Made by a program: the position numbers and the translations under genes | In this document: positions 7,903 to 15,090 of the stretch, piece by piece | Position numbering within the stretch: the first letter of the stretch is position 1 | Layout: each line of letters begins with the position of its first letter | Assembly: GCA_963578605.1 (NCBI GenBank) | Contig: CAUZEA010000122.1 | Coordinates: forward strand, 1 to 15,140 | DNA length: 15,140 nucleotides | Direction: 5' to 3' | Source of the DNA: JAKVCB01 sp963578605 | Lineage (GTDB): Bacteria > Planctomycetota > Planctomycetia > Pirellulales > Lacipirellulaceae | Notes under the pieces: model-generated | Told to the model about the DNA's origin: nothing | The model's database searches: none | Seen by the model: only the letters and a program-made list of their open reading frames with translations

Positions 7903-8015
7903 AAAAACAGCTGGCACGTGCCTGCGGCCCCAGTAGAATGGGGCAACGGACCTAGGCGCCAACTCTACAGCCACGCCAACACCGCTTCGCTAAGAAAATA
8001 ACCCTGAGAGCCAAC
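7903..8015 (+). repeat. Sulfatase leader repeat, copy 2
   Basis: This is homologous to 4315-4429 along its whole length and to 9467-9553. It shares with copy 3 the run CCAACTCTACAGC and the phrase CCAACACCGCTT, so copies 2 and 3 are closer to each other than to copy 1. It ends at the ATG of the second sulfatase. Confidence 0.8.
7911..7939 (+). promoter_or_regulatory. Predicted sigma70-like promoter with overlapping palindrome, sulfatase 2
   Basis: CTGGCA (7911-7916) and TAGAAT (7934-7939) are 17 bases apart, exactly as in front of sulfatase 1. The palindrome GGCACGTGCC is also kept, at 7913-7922. Preservation of boxes, spacing and palindrome in both expressed copies supports function. The leader duplicates recently enough, however, that some of this may be plain shared ancestry. 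Confidence 0.5.
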
Positions 8016-9443
8016 ATGATCCATGGTCGCACCTTACCGCTGCTGTTGCTTGGGCTTGGCGCGTTTGCCGGAACGTTGCTACCGGCCAGCAAACTTTGCG
8101 GCCAAGCGCCTGCTCCAAACATTGTTTTCGTCTTTGTCGACGATCAACGCCACGATACCTTGGGCTGCGCTGGCCATAAGATCCTCCAGACACCCAATAT
8201 CGATCGCCTGGCCGCCGAAGGCGTGCGCTTTGCGAATGCAATGGTTACGACAAGTATCTGCTGGATTAGCCGGTCGACCGTACTCACGGGGATGTGGTCC
8301 CGGTCGCACGGTTCACGAGAGGACGTCAACCTCGTGTCAGACGCCGCCGCCAGCACAACCTATCCGCAACAATTGCGGGAACAGGGCTATCGCACGGGCT
8401 TCTTTGGCAAGTGGGATGCCCGCATGCCAGGCTCGTTTGACCACAACTTGGCGTTCGACATCTACGAAGAAATTGATCGCACGCCATATTTTAAAGAGCA
8501 GGAAGATGGCAGCCTGCGCCACACGGCCGAGTTGATCGGCGACCGGGCTGTCGAGTTCATCAACACGCAATCTACGACCCAGCCGTTTTGCTTGAACCTG
8601 TGGTTCAATGTCGCCCACGCAGAAGATGGTGACAAGCGACCTGGCAGCGGGCACTTTCCCTGGCCCAGGGCAGTCGACCACTTATATCGCGATGCAAAAA
8701 TATCCCCGCCGCACCTTGCCACCCCAGAGATTTTTGAGAATCATCCCGAATTCCTGAAAAAGTCGCTCAACCGCACGCGTTTCCTCTGGCGGTGGGACAC
8801 GCCGGACAAATACGACTCAAACATGCGGGCTTACTTCCGCATGCTCAGCGGGATGGATGCTGTCGTCGGCCGGGTTGTCCAGGCACTTCACAAGCGAGCT
8901 CTGGCGAACAACACGGTTATCGTCTATTCGGCCGACAACGGCTATTACATGGGCGACCGCGGTTTCGCAGGCAAATGGTCGCACTATGAGCCGTCAATTC
9001 GCGTGCCCCTGATCGTCTACGATCCTCGCCTTCAGGCAAGTCATCGCGGACGCGTGCTCGATCAGTTCGTGCTGAATGTCGATCTACCTGCTACTTTTCT
9101 CGACCTCGCCGGACTACCAGTCCCCAGTCGGTATCAGGGCAAAAGCCTGGTGCCATTGGTCGGCGGAGAAGAGGTTGATTGGCGGCGTGACGTCTTTCTC
9201 GAGCATTTGCCTCCGTTCGGTGAACGGATTCCCCAGTGGGAGGGCCTCAAGAACGCCCGCTATAAATACGCACGCTACTTCGAGCCAGATTATGAATTCC
9301 TTCATGATTTGCAGCGCGACCCGGATGAATTGCAGAACTTTGCCGGGGACCCGAAGTATGAGCACGTGCTCGGGCAACTACGGCAGAGAACCGGCGCCTT
9401 AAGAGCCCAATACGAAGCGGCCGGGGATGGCTGGCGGCCTTAG
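8016..9443 (+). CDS. Secreted S1-type sulfatase, paralogue 2
   Basis: This 475-residue paralogue of the protein encoded at 4430-5857 has about 50 substitutions and no gaps by hand count (about 89% identity). It keeps a Sec signal peptide (GRTLPLLLLGLGAFAG), D42-D43, the signature ICWISRSTVLTG with candidate formylglycine C82 and R86, K132, H201, D307-N308 and K320, so it should be catalytically competent if C82 is matured. Differences cluster in surface-like patches such as 101-106 (REDVNL versus KNNVNV), 232-240 and 441-444, while every motif around the active site is unchanged. The two enzymes may thus have the same substrate with modest tuning. The gene begins at the end of leader copy 2, which brings its own promoter, and the ribosome binding site GAGAG is weaker than in paralogue 1. 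The product would be secreted or periplasmic. Confidence 0.93.
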   Translation: MIHGRTLPLLLLGLGAFAGTLLPASKLCGQAPAPNIVFVFVDDQRHDTLGCAGHKILQTPNIDRLAAEGVRFANAMVTTSICWISRSTVLTGMWSRSHGSREDVNLVSDAAASTTYPQQLREQGYRTGFFGKWDARMPGSFDHNLAFDIYEEIDRTPYFKEQEDGSLRHTAELIGDRAVEFINTQSTTQPFCLNLWFNVAHAEDGDKRPGSGHFPWPRAVDHLYRDAKISPPHLATPEIFENHPEFLKKSLNRTRFLWRWDTPDKYDSNMRAYFRMLSGMDAVVGRVVQALHKRALANNTVIVYSADNGYYMGDRGFAGKWSHYEPSIRVPLIVYDPRLQASHRGRVLDQFVLNVDLPATFLDLAGLPVPSRYQGKSLVPLVGGEEVDWRRDVFLEHLPPFGERIPQWEGLKNARYKYARYFEPDYEFLHDLQRDPDELQNFAGDPKYEHVLGQLRQRTGALRAQYEAAGDGWRP

Positions 9444-9466
9444 GCAGGCATTCACGGAAATCGCCT

Positions 9467-9553
9467 TCGCTGACAAGAGCCTGCGGCGATAGTAGAACGG
9501 GACCATTGACCAACAGCCAACTCTACAGCAGTACCAACACCGCTTGCGCGGGA
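9467..9553 (+). repeat. Sulfatase leader repeat, copy 3 (no gene behind it)
   Basis: These bases align with leader copy 2 from before the -35 box to the AAGAA-like end of the leader, but are followed at once by tail-type sequence instead of a sulfatase start. The junction with the broken tail of sulfatase 2 lies at about 9467-9475, where tail and leader both read close to CGCTGAC. It is the regulatory end of a third unit that lost its coding region. Confidence 0.65.
9470..9498 (+). promoter_or_regulatory. Orphan copy of the sulfatase promoter
   Basis: CTGACA (9470-9475), 17 bases, TAGAAC (9493-9498) stand at the positions of the boxes in the other two leaders. The -35 is closer to consensus here and the -10 farther from it. 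The palindrome is lost (GACAAGAGCC). No plus-strand gene follows. Any transcript would run toward the 3' end of the DUF1552 gene. Confidence 0.35.
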
Positions 9554-9558
9554 ACCGG

Positions 9559-9617
9559 CAACCTTTGTTAACAACTATCCCCCAAAAGAAGATTAATGAA
9601 CCTCAATTGAAGTCTAC
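9559..9617 (+). repeat. Sulfatase tail repeat, copy 3
   Basis: This is homologous to 5870-5930. It contains ATG at 9596-9598 where copy 1 has ATA, but reads into TGA four codons later. Bases 9618-9868 hold no gene I can support, only A/T-rich runs and a weak inverted repeat around 9761-9792. Confidence 0.6.
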
Positions 9618-9868
9618 CGCCCTCCCCGCCAACCGCCCCACAAAATTCCACACCGGTGGTCAGTTTCACACACAGCCTAACCAACGGCTGCTAAGTTCCG
9701 TTCAGCAGACAACTTGTAAAACCAGGCGTGCCGCAGCGCACCATAAGATCGGGGGGGGAACCAGCTCCAACAACTCGAGGGGGAGTTTGGTTTGAAATGC
9801 CACACTCGTTCGCGGCAAAGGGTGGGTGAGAAGTTTTTGCGAAAAGTTTTTTCTCGCGAGTACACCGG

Positions 9869-9893
9869 CGCGGTCACTACCGCCAGTGCCGCG
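9869..9893 (-). terminator. GC-rich stem-loop just behind the DUF1552 gene
   Basis: On the minus strand CGCGG CACT, loop GGCGGT, AGTG, one bulged A, CCGCG gives a nine-bp stem five bases after the DUF1552 stop. No U-run follows, so it is not a textbook rho-independent terminator. It may instead block 3' exonucleases or mark the transcript end. Confidence 0.35.
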
Positions 9894-9898
9894 TGCAA

Positions 9899-11191
9899 TC
9901 ACACTTCCGACAATCGTTCCGTTGAGTCACCGAACTCCTTCAGGTGGATGTCGTACTTGTCGAGCAGCGACAGGAAGAGGCTACACATCTTGCGGTTGGG
10001 CTTGTCGAGGTAGTCCAGTACGCGGCCACCCTGAAGCCGTCCGCCGCCACCACCGACCAGGACGACAGGCAGTTGCGTGGCGTCGTGACCGCCGGTCAGC
10101 ATGCTCGAGCAGAACAACAGCGTTGAGTTGTCAAGCGCAGTTTGTTCGCCTTCCTGAATCGCCTCCAGCTTGCGAGCAATATAGCTGACTTGTTCTGCGA
10201 AGAATTGATTCACTTTCAACCAGTCATCGTCGCCGCGATGCGACAGGTCGTGGTGCCCGATGTCGATATCGAGATGCGGGAACCGCAGGTAGCTGATATC
10301 GTTGTTGAACTTCAGTGTGCAGACGCGCGAGGTGTCAGTTTGAAAGGCCAGCACGAGAATGTCACACATCAGCCGCATATGTTCGGCGATGTCCTGCGGA
10401 ATGCCGTCCGCCGGACGTGGCACGTTTGGCTTATCGAGCGTCGGCCGCCAACCTTGCAACTCGCCCTGTTGGCCGGCATCCTCGATACGTTGTTCGACTT
10501 CACGTACCGAGTTGAGGTACTCGTCGAGTTTGCGTTGATCGGTCGAACTAATGTTCTGCCGAAAGCGTTTTCCCGCGGTGAGCACTGCGTCGAGCACGCT
10601 CTTGTGCCCGCGCCCAGGTTCATCCTTGAAAAGCCGATCGAACGCGAGGGCGGGATAGAGTTCCAACGGCGTCGGACAGTTCGGAGAACTCCACGAAATG
10701 TGCGAGCTATATAACAGCGAATAGTTCTTGTGAATTCCAGGAATCGATTTATCACAGCCGAGAACCAGGCTCGGTACCTTTGTCGATCGACCGTAACGCT
10801 GAGCGACGAGCTGGTCGAAGCTGGTGCCGGAACGAATCTGGCCACCCGCTGCAAGAGGCGCTCCGGAAAGCAGATTGCCGGTCTGGGAACTGTGGATATT
10901 TCCTTTGAGCGCTTCGGCGTTGTACAACCCGCGGATAAAGAGCATCTTCTCCCGAAAATCGGTCAGCGGCGCGAGCACCCGCCCGAGTTCCATCCCGTTT
11001 CCTTCACCCTTCGCCCACCACTCGGTGGGGTGAAAACCATTCCCCGCAAACAGGACTGCCAAACGTCTGGGAGCCTGGCCCGCGGGCTGCGCGATTTGGT
11101 CGCCCCACACAGACAACGACTCCATCCACGGCAGCGCCATGGTCACACCCAGGCCGCGCAAAAACGTTCGACGCGAATTGCGATATCTCAT
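9899..11191 (-). CDS. DUF1552 family protein with Tat signal
   Basis: This 430-residue protein starts with a twin-arginine signal, RRTFLRGLG from residue 7, followed by a short hydrophobic core, so it should be exported folded across the cytoplasmic membrane. The body has hallmarks of DUF1552: VLFAGNGFHPTEWW near 46-59, FIRGLYN near 85-91, HSSQTGNLLSGAP near 99-111, SFDQLVAQRYG near 124-134, and a C-terminal HHDLSHRGDD and LLFCSSMLTGGHDA. It is a relative of DUF1501/alkaline-phosphatase-fold proteins, but no catalytic role is established. The start is fixed by GGAG seven bases upstream. In planctomycetes this family is typically encoded next to DUF1592-type cytochrome proteins, as here. A near-consensus promoter in the gap suggests it can be expressed separately from its neighbour. 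Confidence 0.9.
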   Translation of the reverse strand: MRYRNSRRTFLRGLGVTMALPWMESLSVWGDQIAQPAGQAPRRLAVLFAGNGFHPTEWWAKGEGNGMELGRVLAPLTDFREKMLFIRGLYNAEALKGNIHSSQTGNLLSGAPLAAGGQIRSGTSFDQLVAQRYGRSTKVPSLVLGCDKSIPGIHKNYSLLYSSHISWSSPNCPTPLELYPALAFDRLFKDEPGRGHKSVLDAVLTAGKRFRQNISSTDQRKLDEYLNSVREVEQRIEDAGQQGELQGWRPTLDKPNVPRPADGIPQDIAEHMRLMCDILVLAFQTDTSRVCTLKFNNDISYLRFPHLDIDIGHHDLSHRGDDDWLKVNQFFAEQVSYIARKLEAIQEGEQTALDNSTLLFCSSMLTGGHDATQLPVVLVGGGGGRLQGGRVLDYLDKPNRKMCSLFLSLLDKYDIHLKEFGDSTERLSEV

Positions 11192-11239
11192 TTCCCAGCT
11201 CCATTCATTTTGTTTAGCTGGTTGCTGCAGGTGAGATGT

Positions 11240-11268
11240 ATTATATCCGTATGTCCGCCCGTTCTCAA
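11240..11268 (-). promoter_or_regulatory. Near-consensus sigma70 promoter for the DUF1552 gene
   Basis: On the minus strand TTGAGA (11268-11263), 17 bases, TATAAT (11245-11240) matches the consensus at 11 of 12 positions with ideal spacing. It lies in the 89-base gap between the DUF1592-type gene stop and the DUF1552 start, giving an expected leader of about 40 bases. Confidence 0.6.
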
Positions 11269-11280
11269 TCCAGCCTTCGG

Positions 11281-14200
11281 CTACGGGTGAAACGACTTTC
11301 CTCGAATCATCTGAAATTGCTCGCTCAACACAATCGTCTCCACCGCCACGCCGAAGCGGTACCCGCTCTCTGCCAGCCGCTGCTCGATTTCCATCAGCAA
11401 AGGCTCATCGGAGAGCTGCACCGCACGGCCCAGCGAATAGCCCAGCAACTTGCGACAAAACTGCCGCACAATATCGTGCCGGCGATCGCTGAGCAAATAT
11501 CGACGCAGGCCCTCAATCCCTTCGATGGCCTTGCCGTCGACAAGCGTTGTCCTGGTGTCTGATTTTGTTTCCCGCAACCGGCCGATGCCATCGTACTGTT
11601 CCAGGGCAAATCCATAGGGGTCAATTCGCGCATGGCACTTGGCGCACTCTGGTACGGAACTGTGCTGCTCAATCAACTGCCGCGCCGTCAATCCCGCGGG
11701 TACACTCTCGGGTAATTGCGGGACATTCGCCGGCGGCTTCGGCAAACGCTCACCCAGCAACGTTTCAGAAACCCAGTTGCCGCGGAGGATCGGGCTGGTG
11801 CGCGATGCACCAGACAGCTTGGCCAAGATCGCCGCCATTCCCAGCACGCCACCCCGCCCCAACTGGCCAGCGCCCGCCACCCGCTGCCACTGTGGTCCAC
11901 TCACGCCGTCGATACCGTAGTGCCTGGCCAACAATTCATTCACGAACAGGTGATCAGCATCGAGCAGGTCCAGGATTGAGCCGTCGTTGCGAAACATATC
12001 CTCAAAAAATCGTATCGATTCCTCGTACATTTCCCCCCGCAGTTGGGAAAACTCGGGATACCGTGTCTCGCTCTTTTCGTCATTCTGGTCGAATGCATGG
12101 ATATCCAGCCATTGGCAGGTGAATTCAGTGGCCAACCGTCGCACGCGTGAGTCGGCCAGCATCCGCCGGGTATGTCTCAGTAGTTCGGCTTCGTTGAACC
12201 TGTGTCCGGAGGCAACGCTTTCCTCACCATTGACCGCGGTACTGCCTTGACTTCGGACACGGTTTAAACGACCCCTGTCAGCCGCCGCACGAAGCTCCTC
12301 ACCTGGCAGCGACGACCAGAGAAAATAGCTCAGCCGGCTGGCAAGTTCCCAATCGGAGACCGCAGCGGGGCCGGTACCCTCCGGAGCATTTTCGAGCCGA
12401 AACAAAAACGGCGTGGCCACGAAGATCTGGGCGAGTGTCAACCGAAACGCCTCGTCGTGTGGCAGCTCTTGTTCCCGCAGCTGGCGATACAGCTCACGCA
12501 ATTCGCTGGCTTCTAACTCGGTCAGCGGGCGGCGATAGGCACGGTTGGAAAATTCGACCAGCGCATCAACATGCCTTGGGTGGGTGTCAACGAGCAGCTT
12601 GCGAAACGCAGCAGCTTGCTGGCCAATCGGCGCCTGCAGCGGTTCGATCGCTTTGTAATGCGATACCTTTTCCGGATTGTCACCGCTCATCGTTCTCAAC
12701 AGGTCCTCCAGCATAACGACACGCATCAACGCACTGTGGCTGACATAGTGCAGCTCTTTCCAGAGCCGGTCGAGCTGAGACTTCTGCGCATCGTCGAGCA
12801 TCAGCCGTGTGAGATGGTGGTCCTCCCGATAAAACGGCGTGGTCGTGTGGAGTACATCGACAGGCACGATCTGCGTATAACAAGCCGCAGCCGGAAACAG
12901 ACTGCGGTGCTCGTCCATGGCTGACTGGAGCGCCGCTCGCGCCGCGCTGTTTTCGCCGACAAGAATCGGTCTCGCGATCGAAACGCTGCGATCTTCTGAG
13001 AATACCTGGGTCACCGTTGAGTACGTTACGGTAACCTCGCTGGAAAAAAGTCCTGACTCGCTGGCCGGCGCGCCCGCAACCACATCGACTTGCACGCTCC
13101 CTTCACGTCCGGTTTCCTGTTCGAGCACCGCAGTTGTGAGCAATTCGCGGTCAGTTGCCAAATGAGCCGGTAGACGAATCGTAATCACCGACGGGGCACG
13201 AACACAAAGGGAAGCAGCATCGATCGGCTTGCCGCCAGGGTGCTTGCCGAACATCGCCGGGTCGAGGCCCCACTCGGCTGCCGCGGTCGATTCACTCTCC
13301 GACTCGACATTTCTTACATCGCGGAGCAGAATGTCCGCCTGGCCATCTCTTACGAGTCGCGGCTGTTGCCATACAACGTAGTCGTGCTCATTGCCATCTC
13401 CTGCATCGGTGACGACAAGCGAGACGACGACGTCCTTTTCCTCTTCGCCTTGCTCCAACGCTGGAAACTTGAAACGTAGCTCCTGGTGTGTCGCCAACGG
13501 ATCGATGGGTTCGAGCCAGCCAGACGAACTTCCCCGCCTCCCGATCAGTCCGACGGGGCTGAACGTCCACAGCCCCCTTTGCCAGGTCGCAACATCGGCA
13601 GCCAGAGCAGCGGCGTCCTGCAGCGTCGCACTCCGCCAACGGGCACGCAAACCGTCCAAAAGAAGCGATGCTTCGGACCCCGAGAGAGTTGACCAAAGAG
13701 TACCGAGGTACTTGGAATTGAGCCCGTACTCACCAGCCACCTCTTCAATCGTCTTGTCACCGGCGGTCAGCGCATCGCGGCGGGCGAGCGTGGCGGCAAA
13801 ATATTTCTGCAGCGGTAAGAGACCAGCATTTCCAAGTCGCGTATCGGTGTGGCCAGTGATGTACCCCACCGACGCGCCAAGTCCCAGATCCTCCGACTCT
13901 ACGAAACGATGATAAAATTCACGAATTTCCGCCAGAATCTCGTCCGTCCTGGCACGCCGTTGGACGTGAGGTGAGAAGCGAAATCCACCGGGCACGAGCA
14001 CCGCATGCCGGGCAATCTGGGTGCCGGCGTCGAGATACTTTTTCAACAGGCCCGGCGACATCACCAGCGCGTCCCCCGTGTTGGTGAACCCTTCCCCGGC
14101 AGAACTGTCGGCGGGAAATTCGCGCGTCGGATCCAACGCAACACCTGTCAAGTCACGAATCGTGTACGTGTACTCAGCGTTATTGAGCCGCCGCAGCACA

Positions 14201-14673
14201 ACAAGGCCCGGATCGCCGGCGTGGGCGTGGGCTTCGGCATTGAGGTAGCCTCGCACCCAACCGAGAAGCTGCTTTCGATGTTCGGTAGAGAGCTGCTCGC
14301 CGTCCTCCGGCGGCATCTCGCCACTGCCAAGCATCTGGTCGACTAGCTGCCAAGCCTGGGGATTGAGCCGCACAATTGGGAAGCTGGCAAACTGCTCGAG
14401 ATCAAGTTCGCCTTCTTTGTGTTCGGTCGAATGGCATTCCAGACAAAATCGTTTCAGCAGTGGCCGAACATCTCGTTCATACTCTGCACCAAGCGCATCG
14501 AATGCGGCGGATTCTTCACCAACCAGGAGGGCAGGACCGCCGAGAACTGCCAGCGCAAGGTAAACCAGTGTCGCGGCCAGGCGGAGCATTACCAAAGGAG
14601 GACCATTTTGAATCGACTCTCGGCAGCGCTGATGGCGGTCCTCTCTCTTCTTATTGTAAACGTGCGGTTTCAT
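11281..14673 (-). CDS. Planctomycete-type cytochrome c / DUF1592 multi-domain protein
   Basis: This large exported protein has 1130 residues from the start chosen here. After a Sec-type signal (hydrophobic LAATLVYLALAVLGG) comes a PSCyt1-like cytochrome domain with heme motif CLECH at 77-81. DUF1587 follows at about 158-222 (RRLNNAEYTYTIRDLTG). A long middle region includes strand-rich segments (DYVVWQQPRLV). DUF1595 is at about 700-730 (NRAYRRPLTELE), DUF1592 at about 738-870, and DUF1588 at about 880-1025 with a second heme-like motif CAKCH at 1010-1014. DUF1585 is at about 1055-1121. The two CxxCH motifs suggest covalent heme and an electron-transfer or oxidative role in the envelope, but the substrate is unknown. 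Start choice is uncertain: ATG 14673 has GGAG eight bases upstream, while ATG 14589 would give a conventional short signal peptide. The gene precedes the DUF1552 gene on the same strand. Confidence 0.88.
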   Translation of the reverse strand: MKPHVYNKKREDRHQRCRESIQNGPPLVMLRLAATLVYLALAVLGGPALLVGEESAAFDALGAEYERDVRPLLKRFCLECHSTEHKEGELDLEQFASFPIVRLNPQAWQLVDQMLGSGEMPPEDGEQLSTEHRKQLLGWVRGYLNAEAHAHAGDPGLVVLRRLNNAEYTYTIRDLTGVALDPTREFPADSSAGEGFTNTGDALVMSPGLLKKYLDAGTQIARHAVLVPGGFRFSPHVQRRARTDEILAEIREFYHRFVESEDLGLGASVGYITGHTDTRLGNAGLLPLQKYFAATLARRDALTAGDKTIEEVAGEYGLNSKYLGTLWSTLSGSEASLLLDGLRARWRSATLQDAAALAADVATWQRGLWTFSPVGLIGRRGSSSGWLEPIDPLATHQELRFKFPALEQGEEEKDVVVSLVVTDAGDGNEHDYVVWQQPRLVRDGQADILLRDVRNVESESESTAAAEWGLDPAMFGKHPGGKPIDAASLCVRAPSVITIRLPAHLATDRELLTTAVLEQETGREGSVQVDVVAGAPASESGLFSSEVTVTYSTVTQVFSEDRSVSIARPILVGENSAARAALQSAMDEHRSLFPAAACYTQIVPVDVLHTTTPFYREDHHLTRLMLDDAQKSQLDRLWKELHYVSHSALMRVVMLEDLLRTMSGDNPEKVSHYKAIEPLQAPIGQQAAAFRKLLVDTHPRHVDALVEFSNRAYRRPLTELEASELRELYRQLREQELPHDEAFRLTLAQIFVATPFLFRLENAPEGTGPAAVSDWELASRLSYFLWSSLPGEELRAAADRGRLNRVRSQGSTAVNGEESVASGHRFNEAELLRHTRRMLADSRVRRLATEFTCQWLDIHAFDQNDEKSETRYPEFSQLRGEMYEESIRFFEDMFRNDGSILDLLDADHLFVNELLARHYGIDGVSGPQWQRVAGAGQLGRGGVLGMAAILAKLSGASRTSPILRGNWVSETLLGERLPKPPANVPQLPESVPAGLTARQLIEQHSSVPECAKCHARIDPYGFALEQYDGIGRLRETKSDTRTTLVDGKAIEGIEGLRRYLLSDRRHDIVRQFCRKLLGYSLGRAVQLSDEPLLMEIEQRLAESGYRFGVAVETIVLSEQFQMIRGKSFHP

Positions 14674-14766
14674 TCCTGAAGCTCCGCAAAGTTGAAACTG
14701 TATGACCCACACGAGATCAATATCTCTTGCCATCTCTTGCCGACATCGGTCGCAATTCGACCTTCA

Positions 14767-15036
14767 ATGTCCGAGACTAATATTATACGCAACCTCACCA
14801 CTACAACACATCCCGCGAGGGGACCTTTTTTGGAATCCACGCTCGGCACGTTTCGCGAAGTCGGAGAGAGGTGCCTGGCAATTCAAGAAGCATACAAGTA
14901 TGGAGTTGTATACGCAGTAAAATTTATTCCTGAAGATCTGAAACATCTCACCTACGCTGGTTCAATGGGTATTCAATATTTTTTTGATTTACCAGTTGAC
15001 CGGATCGTCTACAATGGGCTTCCCCCCTTTAACTGA
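14767..15036 (+). CDS. Short hypothetical ORF, probably truncated by the IS element
   Basis: From ATG 14767 an 89-codon frame runs to TGA at 15034-15036. I recognise no family. The middle (FREVGERCLAIQEAYKYGVVYAVKFIPEDLKHLTY region, about residues 28-62) looks protein-like, and its codon use is more A/T-rich than the neighbouring genes. The last six codons lie inside what appears to be the terminal repeat of an IS3-family element, so if the gene is real its natural C-terminus has been replaced. No Shine-Dalgarno is evident. It could equally be non-coding. Confidence 0.3.
   Translation: MSETNIIRNLTTTTHPARGPFLESTLGTFREVGERCLAIQEAYKYGVVYAVKFIPEDLKHLTYAGSMGIQYFFDLPVDRIVYNGLPPFN
14782..14787 (-). 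promoter_or_regulatory. Possible -10 box for the DUF1592-type gene
   Basis: TATAAT on the minus strand lies about 110 bases before the ATG at 14673. I find no matching -35 at 16-18 bases, so this is weak. It falls inside the hypothetical plus-strand ORF. Confidence 0.25.
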
Positions 15037-15060
15037 TCCAGGTCTATGAGAGAATCGCAT

Positions 15061-15075
15061 CCGGGCGTAGCCCGG
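15061..15075 (+). other. Perfect hairpin before the transposase start
   Basis: CCGGGC-GTA-GCCCGG forms a six-bp G/C stem with a three-base loop, 15 bases before the OrfA ATG. Many insertion sequences carry a stem near their left end that hides the transposase ribosome binding site when transcripts enter from outside, and this position would suit that role. Confidence 0.5.
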
Positions 15076-15090
15076 AAAGGATTTCCTCAG

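Noticed and set aside
9544..9795. 83-codon plus-strand frame after the orphan promoter
   Set aside because: It runs through the leader/tail junction with no start signal. The translation is low-complexity Pro/Thr/Gln and not recognisable.
9838..9868. A/T-rich repeat around AAGTTTTTGCGAAAAGTTTTTT and CTCGCGAG
   Set aside because: It looked like a possible terminator or attachment core, but the pairing is poor on both strands and no second copy occurs in the window.
10142..10714. 190-codon plus-strand frame antisense to the DUF1552 gene
   Set aside because: It is the mirror frame of a well-supported gene, and antisense frames in G/C-rich coding DNA are often open by chance.
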